From: CBDCUE01 sp965222515
GTDB taxonomy: Bacteria; Pseudomonadota; Alphaproteobacteria; Rickettsiales; JABIRX01
Assembly: GCA_965222515.1 (NCBI GenBank)
Contig: CBDCUE010000019.1
Location: 1 to 64,000, forward strand
Reading direction: 5' to 3'
DNA: 64,000 nt
The position numbers and the translations under genes were made by a program. Shown piece after piece: positions 10,138 through 19,436 of the stretch (the first letter of the stretch is position 1; each line of letters opens with the position of its first letter). The notes beneath the pieces were generated by a model. The model saw nothing but the letters and a program-made list of their open reading frames with translations, searched no databases and was not told where the DNA came from.

Positions 10138-11190
10138 CTAACCCACCATCAAAACTTTAAATAACTCTCCCATTTCTGCTTTACCAAGCAATTTTTTGTG
10201 AGCATTATTTATTTTTCTAGTTTGTTTTTTATCAGCTGTTGCTAATAATATTTTTTCTCTCTCCAAAAAACCCATATTAATCAAAAAATCTTTTTGGGTT
10301 GATATATTATATGCTAAAGAGCTGTTATCTTGGATAATATGGACTAAATTTTCAAAATCTATATGAGCAGTAATGTCTGCTTCTCCTAGATTTTTTAAAA
10401 CATTATGATATTGATGTTTTTTTAATGCTTGCAAACTATCTTGATAATCTTGCTTTATATAACCATAATCAATAAAAACACCGCTTGATTCTGTTTTTTG
10501 ACAAAATTCAACAATTTCTTTCATTATTTGACTAGAAATCGGTGATTTTTCTAAAATATCTCCTTTTTTTAGCTTTTTTTCTGTTATTTTTAGCTTTTTT
10601 ATCTCTTTTTTAGCAATAAAAATAAATTTTTCTTGTTCATCTAACCCAATTTCTCGCAAAAACCATTTTTTTTCTCCATCATAATAATATTGCTCTATTG
10701 GCAGAGCATCAAAAAACTCATTAGCATAAATAAAAGATTGTTGCTCTTTTATTTGCTTAAATTCTTTATAATGTTCAATTTTTATTTGATATTTTTGCAA
10801 TTTTTCTAACTGAATTTTTTGTAATCTTAAGCTAATTTCTACTATTTTGATATTTATTGCTTGATGAAAATCAGGAATATACTTAGTTGCTCTTAAAAAA
10901 TCATCTAAAAGTGTGCCATTTCCTGCTCCAAGCTCAATTATAGCAAAATTCTTAGGTTTTTTGAGTTGTTGCCACTTAAAAACTGCATAACAACCAATAA
11001 TTTCACCAAAAATCTGACTAGCCTCTGGAGCAGTAATAAAATCTCCCTCCTCCCCAAAAGGATTTTTTTTTTGATAATAACCATAATCCTCATCACACAA
11101 AACATTATGCATAAATTCTGCAACAGAAATTCCACCTCCTTTTTGTTTAATTAACTGTTTTATGTTATGTTCTAACTGATTTTTTAGCAT
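10138..11190 (-). CDS. SAM-dependent methyltransferase, MidA/NDUFAF7 family
   Basis: 350-residue member of the COG1565 family whose mitochondrial homologue NDUFAF7 dimethylates an arginine of the complex I subunit NDUFS2 (the NuoD counterpart). The family start FMHNVLCDEDYGYYQKKNPFG is followed by FITAPEASQIFGEIIGCY and the SAM loop IIELGAGNGTL. The motif FIYANEFFDALPIEQY is also typical. It follows lgt with a 72-bp gap, an order common in Alphaproteobacteria. A target on NuoD, encoded at 60243-61421, is a family-based inference. Confidence 0.88.
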   Translation of the reverse strand: MLKNQLEHNIKQLIKQKGGGISVAEFMHNVLCDEDYGYYQKKNPFGEEGDFITAPEASQIFGEIIGCYAVFKWQQLKKPKNFAIIELGAGNGTLLDDFLRATKYIPDFHQAINIKIVEISLRLQKIQLEKLQKYQIKIEHYKEFKQIKEQQSFIYANEFFDALPIEQYYYDGEKKWFLREIGLDEQEKFIFIAKKEIKKLKITEKKLKKGDILEKSPISSQIMKEIVEFCQKTESSGVFIDYGYIKQDYQDSLQALKKHQYHNVLKNLGEADITAHIDFENLVHIIQDNSSLAYNISTQKDFLINMGFLEREKILLATADKKQTRKINNAHKKLLGKAEMGELFKVLMVG

Positions 11191-11262
11191 TTTTTATTTA
11201 AAGTTCATTGACAATAGGCAGGCTCTCTTTTTTTTAGAAAACCTAATAAATCACTCCAATCA

Positions 11263-12057
11263 TCAAAGTTTTTCTGCATTTTTCCTGATAAAAATCAAAT
11301 ATAACCCCAATAATAACATCGGCAGGGTTAAAATTTGTCCCATTGTGATAAAATCTAAAAAATAACCTAATTGAGCATCTGGAATTCGAACAAATTCAAC
11401 TAAAATTCTAACTATTGCATAAATAACTAAGAATAATCCTGATAAAGATCCTCTTTTATTTTGAAAAAATTTACTATAGCTTGCAATATATAATAATAAT
11501 AAAGCTAGCAACCCCTCACCAAAAGCCTCATATAATTGAGATGGATGTCTAGCAAAATCTCCTGCATTTGGAAAAACCACTCCCCAAGCTACATTAGTTG
11601 CTTTTCCATATAATTCTCCATTGATAAAATTTGCAATTCTGCCAAATAATAAGCCAATCGGACTAGCACAAGCAACCAAATCCATATAAGATAAAAAAGC
11701 TGTTTTAGTTTTTTTAGAATGATATAAAACAGCTAAAACTGATCCTGTAATACCACCGTGAAAAGACATACCGCCCTCCCATAGAAAAAATATTTTGTGA
11801 AAATTATCTACATAATATGCAGGATTATAAAAAACAACATAAGCTAATCTTCCTCCAATTAACATTCCTATCATTCCCCTAAACATCAAATCTTCTATGC
11901 TTTTTTTGTCCAAATCTTTTACTAATTGCATTCTTTTGTTAAGCATAAAAATATAAATTCCTACAAAAACCAAGCCCAAAATATAAGCTAAAGAATACCA
12001 TTTTATAGAGATAAAACCTAAATTTAAGGCAATCGGTGATAAATCGTGAATATACAT
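11263..12057 (-). CDS. lgt: Prolipoprotein diacylglyceryl transferase
   Basis: Integral inner-membrane enzyme that moves diacylglycerol from phosphatidylglycerol onto the lipobox cysteine of preprolipoproteins. The 264-residue length is normal. Recognisable segments are IKWYSLAYILG near the N-terminus, MIGGRLAYVVFYNP, GGMSFHGGITG and the Lgt signature GRIANFINGELYG, followed by RHPSQLYEAFGEG. About seven hydrophobic segments can be drawn. ATG at 12057, just downstream of tsaD on the same strand, so probably part of one transcription unit with the methyltransferase gene. Confidence 0.95.
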   Translation of the reverse strand: MYIHDLSPIALNLGFISIKWYSLAYILGLVFVGIYIFMLNKRMQLVKDLDKKSIEDLMFRGMIGMLIGGRLAYVVFYNPAYYVDNFHKIFFLWEGGMSFHGGITGSVLAVLYHSKKTKTAFLSYMDLVACASPIGLLFGRIANFINGELYGKATNVAWGVVFPNAGDFARHPSQLYEAFGEGLLALLLLYIASYSKFFQNKRGSLSGLFLVIYAIVRILVEFVRIPDAQLGYFLDFITMGQILTLPMLLLGLYLIFIRKNAEKL

Positions 12058-12080
12058 AATTTTATTATTGATTATACTAA

Positions 12081-12100
12081 TACTATTTTAGCTTTATAAT
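12081..12100. repeat. Short copy of a dispersed 'tactattttagctttataat' motif
   Basis: Twenty bases immediately after the tsaD stop match the outer arm of the inverted-repeat element at 49136-49293, and related copies lie at 43605-43632 and 50429-50454. May be a solo end of that element. Confidence 0.5.
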
Positions 12101-13129
12101 CTAAAACAAATTCCATCTAGCTTTAGGAACAAATTTTAAATCAGAAACATTGCCTTTTTTAAATAATTCATAACCTGCCCAAGCAATCATTACTCCATTA
12201 TCGGTGCAAAGTTCTTTTTTAGGATAAAAAACCTCAAAATCATTCTTTTTAGCCAAAAAATTAATGTTATTTCTAATGTAATTATTAGCAGCCACTCCTC
12301 CAGTAAAAACTAGCTGTTTTTTTGTAGATGACAAGCAAATACCTTTTTGATATATTGCCATTGCATTTTCCAATTTTAATAAAATTTGTTTTGTTACCGC
12401 TTTTTGAAAAGAAGCTGCAATATCTACTACTATTTCTTTGCTTAATTCTTTTTGCTTAAAAACAACTGTTCTAACTGCTGTTTTTAATCCTGATAAAGAA
12501 AAATTACAATTTTTTTCTTTTTGCAAAGCAATAGGAAATTTATATTTATCCTCATTACCCTTTTTTGCTAAATTTTCTATTTCTGGTCCTCCTGGATAAG
12601 GCAAATTTAATAATTTTGCTACCTTATCAAAACTCTCTCCTATAGCATCATCAATAGTTGCCCCTAATTTCTGATATTTCCCTGCTCCTTGACAAGATAA
12701 AATTTGACAATGACCACCTGAAGCTAAAAACAATAAAAAATCATCTGCTATTTCTGGATTAGTAAATCTTGCCACCAAAGAATGACCCTCCAAATGATTA
12801 ACAAAAATAACTGGAATATTACTAGCAAGAGATATTGCTTTGGCAATCATTACTGAAGTAATAACTCCCCCGATCAACCCTGGCCCTCCCGTTGCTGCAA
12901 TTAAATTTATATCTGTAATTTCTAATTTAGCTTGCTTTAAACATTCCAAAATTAATTTATCAATTACCTCTATATGATTTCTTGAAGCAAGCTCTGGAAT
13001 AACTCCGCCATATTTTTTATGTATTTCTATCTGCGACGAAATAATATGAGCCAAAATCTCTCTATTATCTGCATCAATAATCGCAATAGCAGTATCATCA
13101 CAACTTGATTCTATTCCCAATACTAACAT
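12101..13129 (-). CDS. tsaD: tRNA N6-threonylcarbamoyladenosine synthase subunit TsaD
   Basis: ASKHA-fold enzyme that transfers threonylcarbamoyl to A37 of ANN-decoding tRNAs, together with TsaB and TsaE. Starts with LGIESSCDDTAIAI. The HxxxH metal pair is in VNHLEGHSLVARF, followed by the LFLASGGHCQI phosphate loop, DDAIGESFDKVAKLL, YPGGPEIE and the late LVFTGGVAANNYIR and LCTDNGVMIAWAG segments. Length 342 aa is normal. Next gene downstream is lgt. Confidence 0.96.
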   Translation of the reverse strand: MLVLGIESSCDDTAIAIIDADNREILAHIISSQIEIHKKYGGVIPELASRNHIEVIDKLILECLKQAKLEITDINLIAATGGPGLIGGVITSVMIAKAISLASNIPVIFVNHLEGHSLVARFTNPEIADDFLLFLASGGHCQILSCQGAGKYQKLGATIDDAIGESFDKVAKLLNLPYPGGPEIENLAKKGNEDKYKFPIALQKEKNCNFSLSGLKTAVRTVVFKQKELSKEIVVDIAASFQKAVTKQILLKLENAMAIYQKGICLSSTKKQLVFTGGVAANNYIRNNINFLAKKNDFEVFYPKKELCTDNGVMIAWAGYELFKKGNVSDLKFVPKARWNLF

Positions 13130-13164
13130 AATATTCTTTTTTATTTTTTAAAGTTTTTTTTAAA

Positions 13165-13242
13165 GTTAAGCTTGGTATTCGCAGTTTTGCAATCTGTTTA
13201 ACAGTTAAGCTTGGTATTCGCAGTTTTGCAATCTGTTTAACA
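13165..13242. repeat. Perfect tandem duplication of a 39-bp unit in the infB-tsaD gap
   Basis: Bases 13165-13203 and 13204-13242 are identical 39-mers beginning gttaagcttggtattcgcag. A related single copy with several changes lies at 27204-27237 upstream of rbfA, sharing aatctgt and aacatttatac. The 300-bp gap 13130-13429 holds no gene; it also contains another small dispersed repeat at 13302-13326. Confidence 0.85.
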
Positions 13243-13301
13243 TTTATACATGTTAGTGTTTTTTTATTTCGCACAGTTTGTAGGCTGTGATGAAATAGTA
13301 T

Positions 13302-13326
13302 AATAGTATGAACTTCTAATCGAAAC
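13302..13326. repeat. Dispersed 25-bp repeat (second copy at 49012-49036)
   Basis: aatagtatg followed by a variable base and cgaaac-ending sequence; 23 of 25 bases match between the two copies. Both are intergenic. No function is evident. Confidence 0.5.
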
Positions 13327-13429
13327 TATATTTCATTTTTAATATGAATAAAATTGGTTGTTAAATTAATTATGAAACTCTATAAGCTACGAAGCAATAT
13401 AGTAAATTGATTAAAAAAAAGCATTAACA

Positions 13430-15838
13430 TTAAACAGGTTTTCTTTTCTCTTCTACCACTTCAAAAAACTCTAATTGATCAGCTACCTTGAAATCTGTAA
13501 AATTTTCAAAACTAATTCCACATTCCAACCCTGATTTTACTTCTTGCTTGTCTTCTTTATAATGTTTTAGAGCTTTTATATCTGTTTCAACAATTACAAT
13601 TGCATCTCTAATTATTCTACATTTTCCAGATTTTCTTACCAAGCCAGAATTTATGTAAGAACCTGCAATATTACCATATTTACTTAATGTAATTACATCT
13701 CTAATAACCCCCTTCCCTAATTCTATATTTTTATAAATAGGTGATAACATTCCTGTAACTATGGCTTTAATATCATCAATAACATTATATATTATCGAGT
13801 AATATCTAATATCAACATCTTTGATTTCTCCTTTGTCTTTTGAATAATTAGACAATCTAACATTAAAAGCAATAATCACAGCATCTGATGCTCTTGCTAG
13901 TGATAAATCAGAATCTGTTATTCCTCCCACCGCACTATGAATGATTTTTACTTTAACTTCATCGCCTGATAATTTTTGCAGTGAAGAGCTTATTGCCTCA
14001 CAAGAACCTTTTACATCACCTTTAATAATCAAAGAAACTTCCTTAGTTTTTCTTCCCGTCATATCAGCAAAAATATCTTCTAAAGTTTTTTTGCTACTTT
14101 CTGCAACTTTTTTGTCTCTTTTCTTGTTAATACGATATTCAATCAAATCTCTTGCAATTTTTTCACTTTCTACCACATAAAACTTATCTCCCGCTTCTGG
14201 TGCAATATCTAATCCTAAAATTTCTGCAACATCCGAAGGTTTGGCATTATGCACTATATGCCCTTTATCATTTGTTAATTTTCTAACTTTTCCATAAGCA
14301 GTCCCAGAGGCAATTATATCACTCACTTTTAAAGTTCCGTGCCTTACAATAACACTTGCCAAAACTCCTTTTGACTTATCTACTCTACTTTCAATCACAA
14401 TTCCTTCTGCCTTACATTCTGGATTTGCTTTTAAATCTAATAGTTCAGCTTGCAATAATATTGCCTCTTCTAATTTTTTTAAATTAGTTTTTTTTAATGC
14501 AGACACTTCTATAGCAAGAACATCCCCCCCCATTTCTTCTGTTACAACATTATGCTCTAACAATGCACCTAGAATTTTTTTGCTATTTGCTCCCTCCTTA
14601 TCAATTTTATTGATAGCAACGATTATTGGCACCTCTGCAATTCTAGCATGGTTTATTGCCTCTATTGTTTGCTCTTTTATACCATCATCTGCTGCCACTA
14701 CCAAAATCACCAAATCAGTAACATTAGCACCTCTTAATCTCATTTCAGTAAATGCCTCATGCCCTGGAGTATCCAAAAATGTTATACTATGATTTTTGTC
14801 AATTTTTATTTTTGATGCTCCAATATACTGAGTAATACCACCTGATTCTTTTGAAACAATATCTGTTTCCCTTAAAGCATCTAATAATGATGTTTTTCCG
14901 TGATCGACATGTCCCATAACAGCCACAACAGGAGATCTTGCAATTAATTTTTCTGCATTGTTTTTTTCAGAATTTTCTAAAACTTTTTCAACATCTGATT
15001 CAGAAACCCTAGAAACAACATAACCTAATTCTGTGGCAATAATTTCTGCTGTATCTGCATCTATAGGCTTGGTTGCAGTAATCATCATCCCCATTTTCAT
15101 TAATTCTTTTACAATATCAGCACTTCTCATCGCCATACGATTAGCTAATTCTTGCACAGTTATTATTTCTGGTATAGTAATTGATTTTTCTGTTTTATCT
15201 TTATTACTAATTATTGTTCCTCTTGATTTTTCTCTAGCTCTTTTAATAGATGCGATTGATCTAATTCTTTCTTCCTCAGAATCATCATAAATATGACCTC
15301 TTTTTCTATCTTGATGCCTTTCTTTGCCTGATAAAAACAAACTAGAATCACTATTATTGTTATATTCTTTGTCTTTAGAATGTGAGATAATAGTTAAGTC
15401 ACTTAATATATTCTTTTTTTCTTTCACTCTACTAGTGTAAGAACCAAGTTTTTTGGCAAAAATCATCTCTGCTTTTTCTGCCTCAGATATACCATTATTT
15501 TTATCTTCTTTTTTAATTACAGGCTTAACTTTTTTAAAACTTTTCTTTTTAGATTTTTCTTCATCGCCTACTTTTTCTTCAACTTCTGCTTCTTTTTTCT
15601 TGTAATCATCGTCAAGGTTTTTAAAATCATTACTACCAGAGCTAACTTCTCTAGTTACCAAATCATAAGATAAATCTTGTATGATTGGTTTTCTCTCTTG
15701 CTTTATTTCCTTTTTTTCTATTACTTCTTCAGTATCAACAATATTTTTTTCTTCTACTTTTTTAGAAAATGAAAATTTTTTCTTCTTTACAACTACCACA
15801 TTAGCAGGAGTGTGTCCTCTTCTATTATTATTGCTCAT
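13430..15838 (-). CDS. infB: Translation initiation factor IF-2
   Basis: GTPase that places initiator tRNA on the 30S subunit. An acidic-basic, low-complexity N-terminal region (about 1-215) includes the SGKERHQDRKRG segment common in alphaproteobacterial IF-2, then the IF2_N domain (ITVQELANRMAMRS). The G domain follows with GHVDHGKTS, DTPGHEAF and NKIDKEGA, then beta-barrel domains and the C-terminal C1/C2 domains (VKGDVKGSCEAI; GKCRIIRDA). Length 802 aa. It follows nusA with a 30-bp gap, the ancient nusA-infB order; rimP, ylxR and rbfA are not adjacent (rbfA is at 26829). Confidence 0.96.
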   Translation of the reverse strand: MSNNNRRGHTPANVVVVKKKKFSFSKKVEEKNIVDTEEVIEKKEIKQERKPIIQDLSYDLVTREVSSGSNDFKNLDDDYKKKEAEVEEKVGDEEKSKKKSFKKVKPVIKKEDKNNGISEAEKAEMIFAKKLGSYTSRVKEKKNILSDLTIISHSKDKEYNNNSDSSLFLSGKERHQDRKRGHIYDDSEEERIRSIASIKRAREKSRGTIISNKDKTEKSITIPEIITVQELANRMAMRSADIVKELMKMGMMITATKPIDADTAEIIATELGYVVSRVSESDVEKVLENSEKNNAEKLIARSPVVAVMGHVDHGKTSLLDALRETDIVSKESGGITQYIGASKIKIDKNHSITFLDTPGHEAFTEMRLRGANVTDLVILVVAADDGIKEQTIEAINHARIAEVPIIVAINKIDKEGANSKKILGALLEHNVVTEEMGGDVLAIEVSALKKTNLKKLEEAILLQAELLDLKANPECKAEGIVIESRVDKSKGVLASVIVRHGTLKVSDIIASGTAYGKVRKLTNDKGHIVHNAKPSDVAEILGLDIAPEAGDKFYVVESEKIARDLIEYRINKKRDKKVAESSKKTLEDIFADMTGRKTKEVSLIIKGDVKGSCEAISSSLQKLSGDEVKVKIIHSAVGGITDSDLSLARASDAVIIAFNVRLSNYSKDKGEIKDVDIRYYSIIYNVIDDIKAIVTGMLSPIYKNIELGKGVIRDVITLSKYGNIAGSYINSGLVRKSGKCRIIRDAIVIVETDIKALKHYKEDKQEVKSGLECGISFENFTDFKVADQLEFFEVVEEKRKPV

Positions 15839-15868
15839 AAATATATTTATTTAAAGAATGCTAAAAAT

Positions 15869-17380
15869 TTATTTAAAAACTATATCTCTAGCACTCATAA
15901 TTAATTGGTTAATTTCATCATCAGCAATTATATTATCATCAGATATAATGTCTTTGAAATCATCTCTTGATAAATCTGCTATTTTTTCTAAAGAATCTAT
16001 TTTTTTGTCATTTAATTTAATGGCAATAGTAAGATCTATGTTCTTTAATTGCAATAGGTCTTTGTTCAAACTATATTTATCCCATTTCAATTCTTGATAT
16101 TTCTTAGATTTGATAAATTTTTTGGCATTTTTAATTAAGTTAGTTGCTTTTTCAAGAGTAAAAGACTCTACACCTGCTAAATCTTCAGGATCTATTTCCG
16201 CTAAATCTTCAGCTTCAGATACACCTTCTGAAAATAATACTCTTGTTGAAATTTCATCTAATTTTAAATCATCAACAAATAAAGAAAAGATTCTTGTTTC
16301 TTCTTCTTTTCTATTTTCAGATTCTTTATCTTCTGTTAAAATATTTATTCTCCAGCCAGTTAATCTAGAAACTAATCTAGCATTTTGTCCTTTTCTACCA
16401 ATAGCAATGCTCAAATCTTTTTGCGGAACTACTGCCTCGATTCTTTTAGCTTCTTCATCAATAATTACTTTTAATATTTGAGCAGGTCTTAAAGAATTTA
16501 CTACAAAAGTAGCAACATCAGAAGACCATTCTATGATATCTATTTTCTCTCCTTTTAATTCATTGATAATAACCTGAACTCTAGAACCTCTAACACCAAC
16601 ACAAGCACCAACTGGATCTAAATTAGACTCGGTTGATTTAACAGCAATTTTGGCTCTCATTCCTGCTTCTCTTGCAACAGATTGAATTTTGATTACTCCA
16701 TCATAAATTTCAGGAACTTCTTGGGTAAATAATTGTTTCATAAAATCATTAGAAGATCTTGATAGAAATATCTGCACCCCACTATCTTCTCTTACAACAT
16801 CTTTGATAACTGCTCTTACTCTTTCATTTTGCCTCAATGCTTCACTTGGGATGGAATCATTTTTATGCAAGAAAGCCTCATAACCAGAAATGTCTAACAA
16901 CACCCCTCTATTAGAGATTTTTTTAACCACACCATTAATTATAGTTCCCGCTTTATCTTTAAATTTTTCATATTCTTTTTCTTTTTCTGCAACTTTTACT
17001 TTTTGATTGATAATATTTTTTACTACAATTGCCAATAATCTTTTTAGATCCAAGGGAGGCAATTTTTGAGTGATAAAATCTCCAATTTGAGCTTCTTGTT
17101 CACCAAGAGCTGTTTTATCAACATCTTCTAATAAAATTTGAGTTTGTGGCTCTTCAATATCTGCGACTATTTCCAATCTTTTATATATTCTAAACTCACC
17201 TGTTTTTCTATCAATTTGAGCATTAATATCGTATTCATTACCATATTTTTTTTTTGCTGCCATTTTTAGCCCCTCTTCTATGGCAATAATGATTGATTCA
17301 AACGAAACTCCTTTTTCGTTAGCTACAGCTTCTGCTACTCTTAAAAGTTCTGTATTCCCTGAAATGTGATTCTTTAACAC
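15869..17380 (-). CDS. nusA: Transcription termination/antitermination factor NusA
   Basis: RNA polymerase-binding elongation factor. An N-terminal domain (ELLRVAEAVANEKGVS, EEGLKMAAKKKYG) is followed by an S1 domain (INGVVKKISNRGVLLDI), two KH domains (VGACVGVRGSRVQVI; SIAIGRKGQNARLVSRL) and a C-terminal helical region with a NusA_C-like acidic repeat (EDLAEIDPEDLAGVESF). The GTG at 17380 is preferred as start because it gives LKNHISGNTELLR, a family-like beginning. The longer TTG frame to 17464 would run through a terminator-like hairpin. Likely cotranscribed with infB. Confidence 0.94.
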   Translation of the reverse strand: MLKNHISGNTELLRVAEAVANEKGVSFESIIIAIEEGLKMAAKKKYGNEYDINAQIDRKTGEFRIYKRLEIVADIEEPQTQILLEDVDKTALGEQEAQIGDFITQKLPPLDLKRLLAIVVKNIINQKVKVAEKEKEYEKFKDKAGTIINGVVKKISNRGVLLDISGYEAFLHKNDSIPSEALRQNERVRAVIKDVVREDSGVQIFLSRSSNDFMKQLFTQEVPEIYDGVIKIQSVAREAGMRAKIAVKSTESNLDPVGACVGVRGSRVQVIINELKGEKIDIIEWSSDVATFVVNSLRPAQILKVIIDEEAKRIEAVVPQKDLSIAIGRKGQNARLVSRLTGWRINILTEDKESENRKEEETRIFSLFVDDLKLDEISTRVLFSEGVSEAEDLAEIDPEDLAGVESFTLEKATNLIKNAKKFIKSKKYQELKWDKYSLNKDLLQLKNIDLTIAIKLNDKKIDSLEKIADLSRDDFKDIISDDNIIADDEINQLIMSARDIVFK

Positions 17381-17428
17381 TTTTTTATATTTTATTAAGT
17401 TAATGATTTGCGAGAATTGTTTACAAAT

Positions 17429-17454
17429 AAAAAAAGACGAGAAAACTCGTCTTT
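17429..17454 (-). terminator. Terminator/attenuator-like hairpin in the nusA leader
   Basis: On the minus strand, arms AAAGACGAG and CTCGTCTTT with a TTTT loop form a 9-bp stem that runs into seven consecutive U residues. This is the layout of an intrinsic terminator for minus-strand transcription. It sits 49 bp upstream of the nusA GTG, and no minus-strand gene precedes it (pdxJ is divergent), so it would act within the nusA leader itself. A role in NusA feedback is inference. Confidence 0.6.
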
Positions 17455-17628
17455 GACTAAACAATTATTCAAAATTGCTATATTAATGATTTTTTTTATA
17501 TTTGCAAGGTTTTCTTATAGTGGTTAATAAATTTTCTGGCAAAACCATAAAAAAATGTGGATGTTTTTTAGATTGTGTGTATATTGGTGTCTTATTGAAA
17601 ATGTTCATAAACTTTAAAAAACATAAAA

Positions 17629-18354
17629 ATGTCAGGAAAAATAAGATTAGGAGTAAATATAGACCATGTAGCAACCATACGAAATGCAAGGGGGGGAGAG
17701 CATCCCTCCCCTTGTAAAATTGCTGTTTTGGCAGAAAAATCAGGGGCGGACGGAATCACCGCTCATTTAAGAGAAGATCGTAGACATATTTCTGAGCAAG
17801 ACATATTTTCTTTGAAAAAAGAGATAAATCTTCCCCTTAACTTAGAAATGGCCCTTACAGAAGAAATGCTAAACATTGCCTTAAAAACTGTGCCAAATGC
17901 AGTGTGCATTGTGCCAGAAAAAAGAGAAGAGCTAACTACTGAAGGAGGCTTAAACATTAAAAAATATCAAAAAGAACTTTTGCAATATTGTCAAAAATTA
18001 AAAGCTAAAAACATTAAAATTTCGTTGTTTTTGGAGGCTAATAAGGAGACAATTGAAATAGCAAAAAAAATAGGAGTAGATATTATTGAATTTCACACGG
18101 GAAAATATTGTAATTTAACGGATAAAAAAGAAAAAAAAGAAGAATTTTTAAAAATAGAGCAAGCAGTCAAATTTGCCAATTCTTTGGGCATAGAAGCTCA
18201 TTTAGGTCACGGAATGGATTATAAAACTGCAACAGAACTTAGTAAAATAGCAAAAGTAAAAGAATTTAATATCGGGCATTTTTTAATAGGTGAGGCAATT
18301 TTTGATGGTTTACAAGAAGTTATCAAAAAAATAAAAATTGCTATAAATGGCTAA
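17629..18354 (+). CDS. pdxJ: Pyridoxine 5'-phosphate synthase
   Basis: Last ring-forming step of DXP-dependent vitamin B6 synthesis, condensing 1-deoxy-xylulose 5-phosphate with 3-amino-2-oxopropyl phosphate. TIM-barrel protein of 241 aa, normal length. It shows LGVNIDHVATIRNARGGEHP at the N-terminus, GADGITAHLREDRRHI, NLEMA, VCIVPEKREELTTEGGL and, near the end, EAHLGHGMDY and EFNIGHFLIGEAIF, all standard PdxJ segments. ATG at 17629. Overlaps the next gene by 8 bp, so translation is likely coupled to the cytochrome c assembly genes. Confidence 0.95.
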   Translation: MSGKIRLGVNIDHVATIRNARGGEHPSPCKIAVLAEKSGADGITAHLREDRRHISEQDIFSLKKEINLPLNLEMALTEEMLNIALKTVPNAVCIVPEKREELTTEGGLNIKKYQKELLQYCQKLKAKNIKISLFLEANKETIEIAKKIGVDIIEFHTGKYCNLTDKKEKKEEFLKIEQAVKFANSLGIEAHLGHGMDYKTATELSKIAKVKEFNIGHFLIGEAIFDGLQEVIKKIKIAING

Positions 18355-19432
18355 AATAAAAATTTTTGAAAAAACATTATTATTTTTTGCCAAAAAAGAG
18401 ATTTTTTTTTGTGCTTTAGTCTGGTTAATGATTTTGCTGGTATTTGGCACGATCGCACAAAAATATTTAGGACTTTATCAAGCTACTCAAAAATATTTTT
18501 CTAGTTATTTCTTTAAATTTTATTTTTTATATCTCCCTGCTGGCTGGAGCATTATGATTATAATTTTTTTTGGTTTACTAGCTAGAGTGATTTTAGATGA
18601 TTGGAAATTAGCAAATTTAGGTATAATAATAACTCATCTTGGTGCTTTATTACTTCTTTTTGGTGGATTTTTATTTGCTAATTTAAAACAAGAAGGAAAT
18701 ATGGTAATAAGAGAAGGGCAGACTGTAAATTACATTTCAGATTATTATAAAACCGAATTAGCAATTATTAAAGATGCTCAAGATATTGCAGTTTTTTCTT
18801 TGCTTAACAAAAAAGATACTTTTGTTCAAAAAAATTTACCTTTTAAAATATTTAAAACAAAATTTTATAAAAATTGTTTTTTGGAAAAAAGAAATTCTGA
18901 TCAAGAAAAAAATTTCTTGGGAATGGCTAAAATTTTTAAATTCAAAAAAGCAGTTTTTGCAAAACAATCAGAAAAAAATATCGCTTGCCTATCTTTTAGA
19001 ATAGAATCCAAAAAAAACAAAGAAATAAATGGTTTTTATGGCATTTTTCAATATATGCCAATTAAACAATCTATTACTATAAATCAGCAAAAATATTTTT
19101 TAGAAATTAGAAATAAAAGACAATATTTACCTTTTAAGGTTAAATTAATTGAATTTAGCAAAAAAAATTACAACAATTCAAATATTGCTAAATCATATAG
19201 TTCAGAAATAATAGTTTCTTACAAGAACACTAATTGGAATGCTCTAATAGAAATGAATAAACCTTTTAGATATAAAGGATATAGCATTTATCAATCTTCT
19301 TTTATTAAAGATGAGCAGGGGGAAGTTAGTATATTTGCAGTAGTCCAAAATATTGCAAGATTATTTCCTTATATTGCAAGCATCATTATGTGTTTAGGAG
19401 TTTTTATTGCTTTAATTCAAAGGATAAAATAA
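18347..19432 (+). CDS. ResB/CcsB-like cytochrome c biogenesis protein
   Basis: Probable ResB (CcsB) subunit of the System II haem-delivery complex that attaches haem to apocytochrome c outside the inner membrane. Three N-terminal membrane segments (about 18-40, 62-80, 88-108) are followed by a large exported lysine-rich domain (about 115-330) and a last membrane helix (about 335-356, YIASIIMCLGVFIALI). The motif IITHLGALLLLFGG before the exported domain is ResB-like. Its place before a CcsA gene supports the call. The sequence is divergent, so identification rests partly on context. Confidence 0.78.
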   Translation: MAKIKIFEKTLLFFAKKEIFFCALVWLMILLVFGTIAQKYLGLYQATQKYFSSYFFKFYFLYLPAGWSIMIIIFFGLLARVILDDWKLANLGIIITHLGALLLLFGGFLFANLKQEGNMVIREGQTVNYISDYYKTELAIIKDAQDIAVFSLLNKKDTFVQKNLPFKIFKTKFYKNCFLEKRNSDQEKNFLGMAKIFKFKKAVFAKQSEKNIACLSFRIESKKNKEINGFYGIFQYMPIKQSITINQQKYFLEIRNKRQYLPFKVKLIEFSKKNYNNSNIAKSYSSEIIVSYKNTNWNALIEMNKPFRYKGYSIYQSSFIKDEQGEVSIFAVVQNIARLFPYIASIIMCLGVFIALIQRIK

Positions 19433-19436
19433 GTTT

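Noticed and set aside
13130..13429. Possible tRNA or small RNA in the 300-bp infB-tsaD gap
   Set aside because: No T-loop-like or anticodon-arm structure was found; the gap is explained by tandem and dispersed repeats.
17483..17717. Small open frames on both strands in the pdxJ-nusA gap
   Set aside because: They overlap the pdxJ start and leader, have no family features and no supporting composition.
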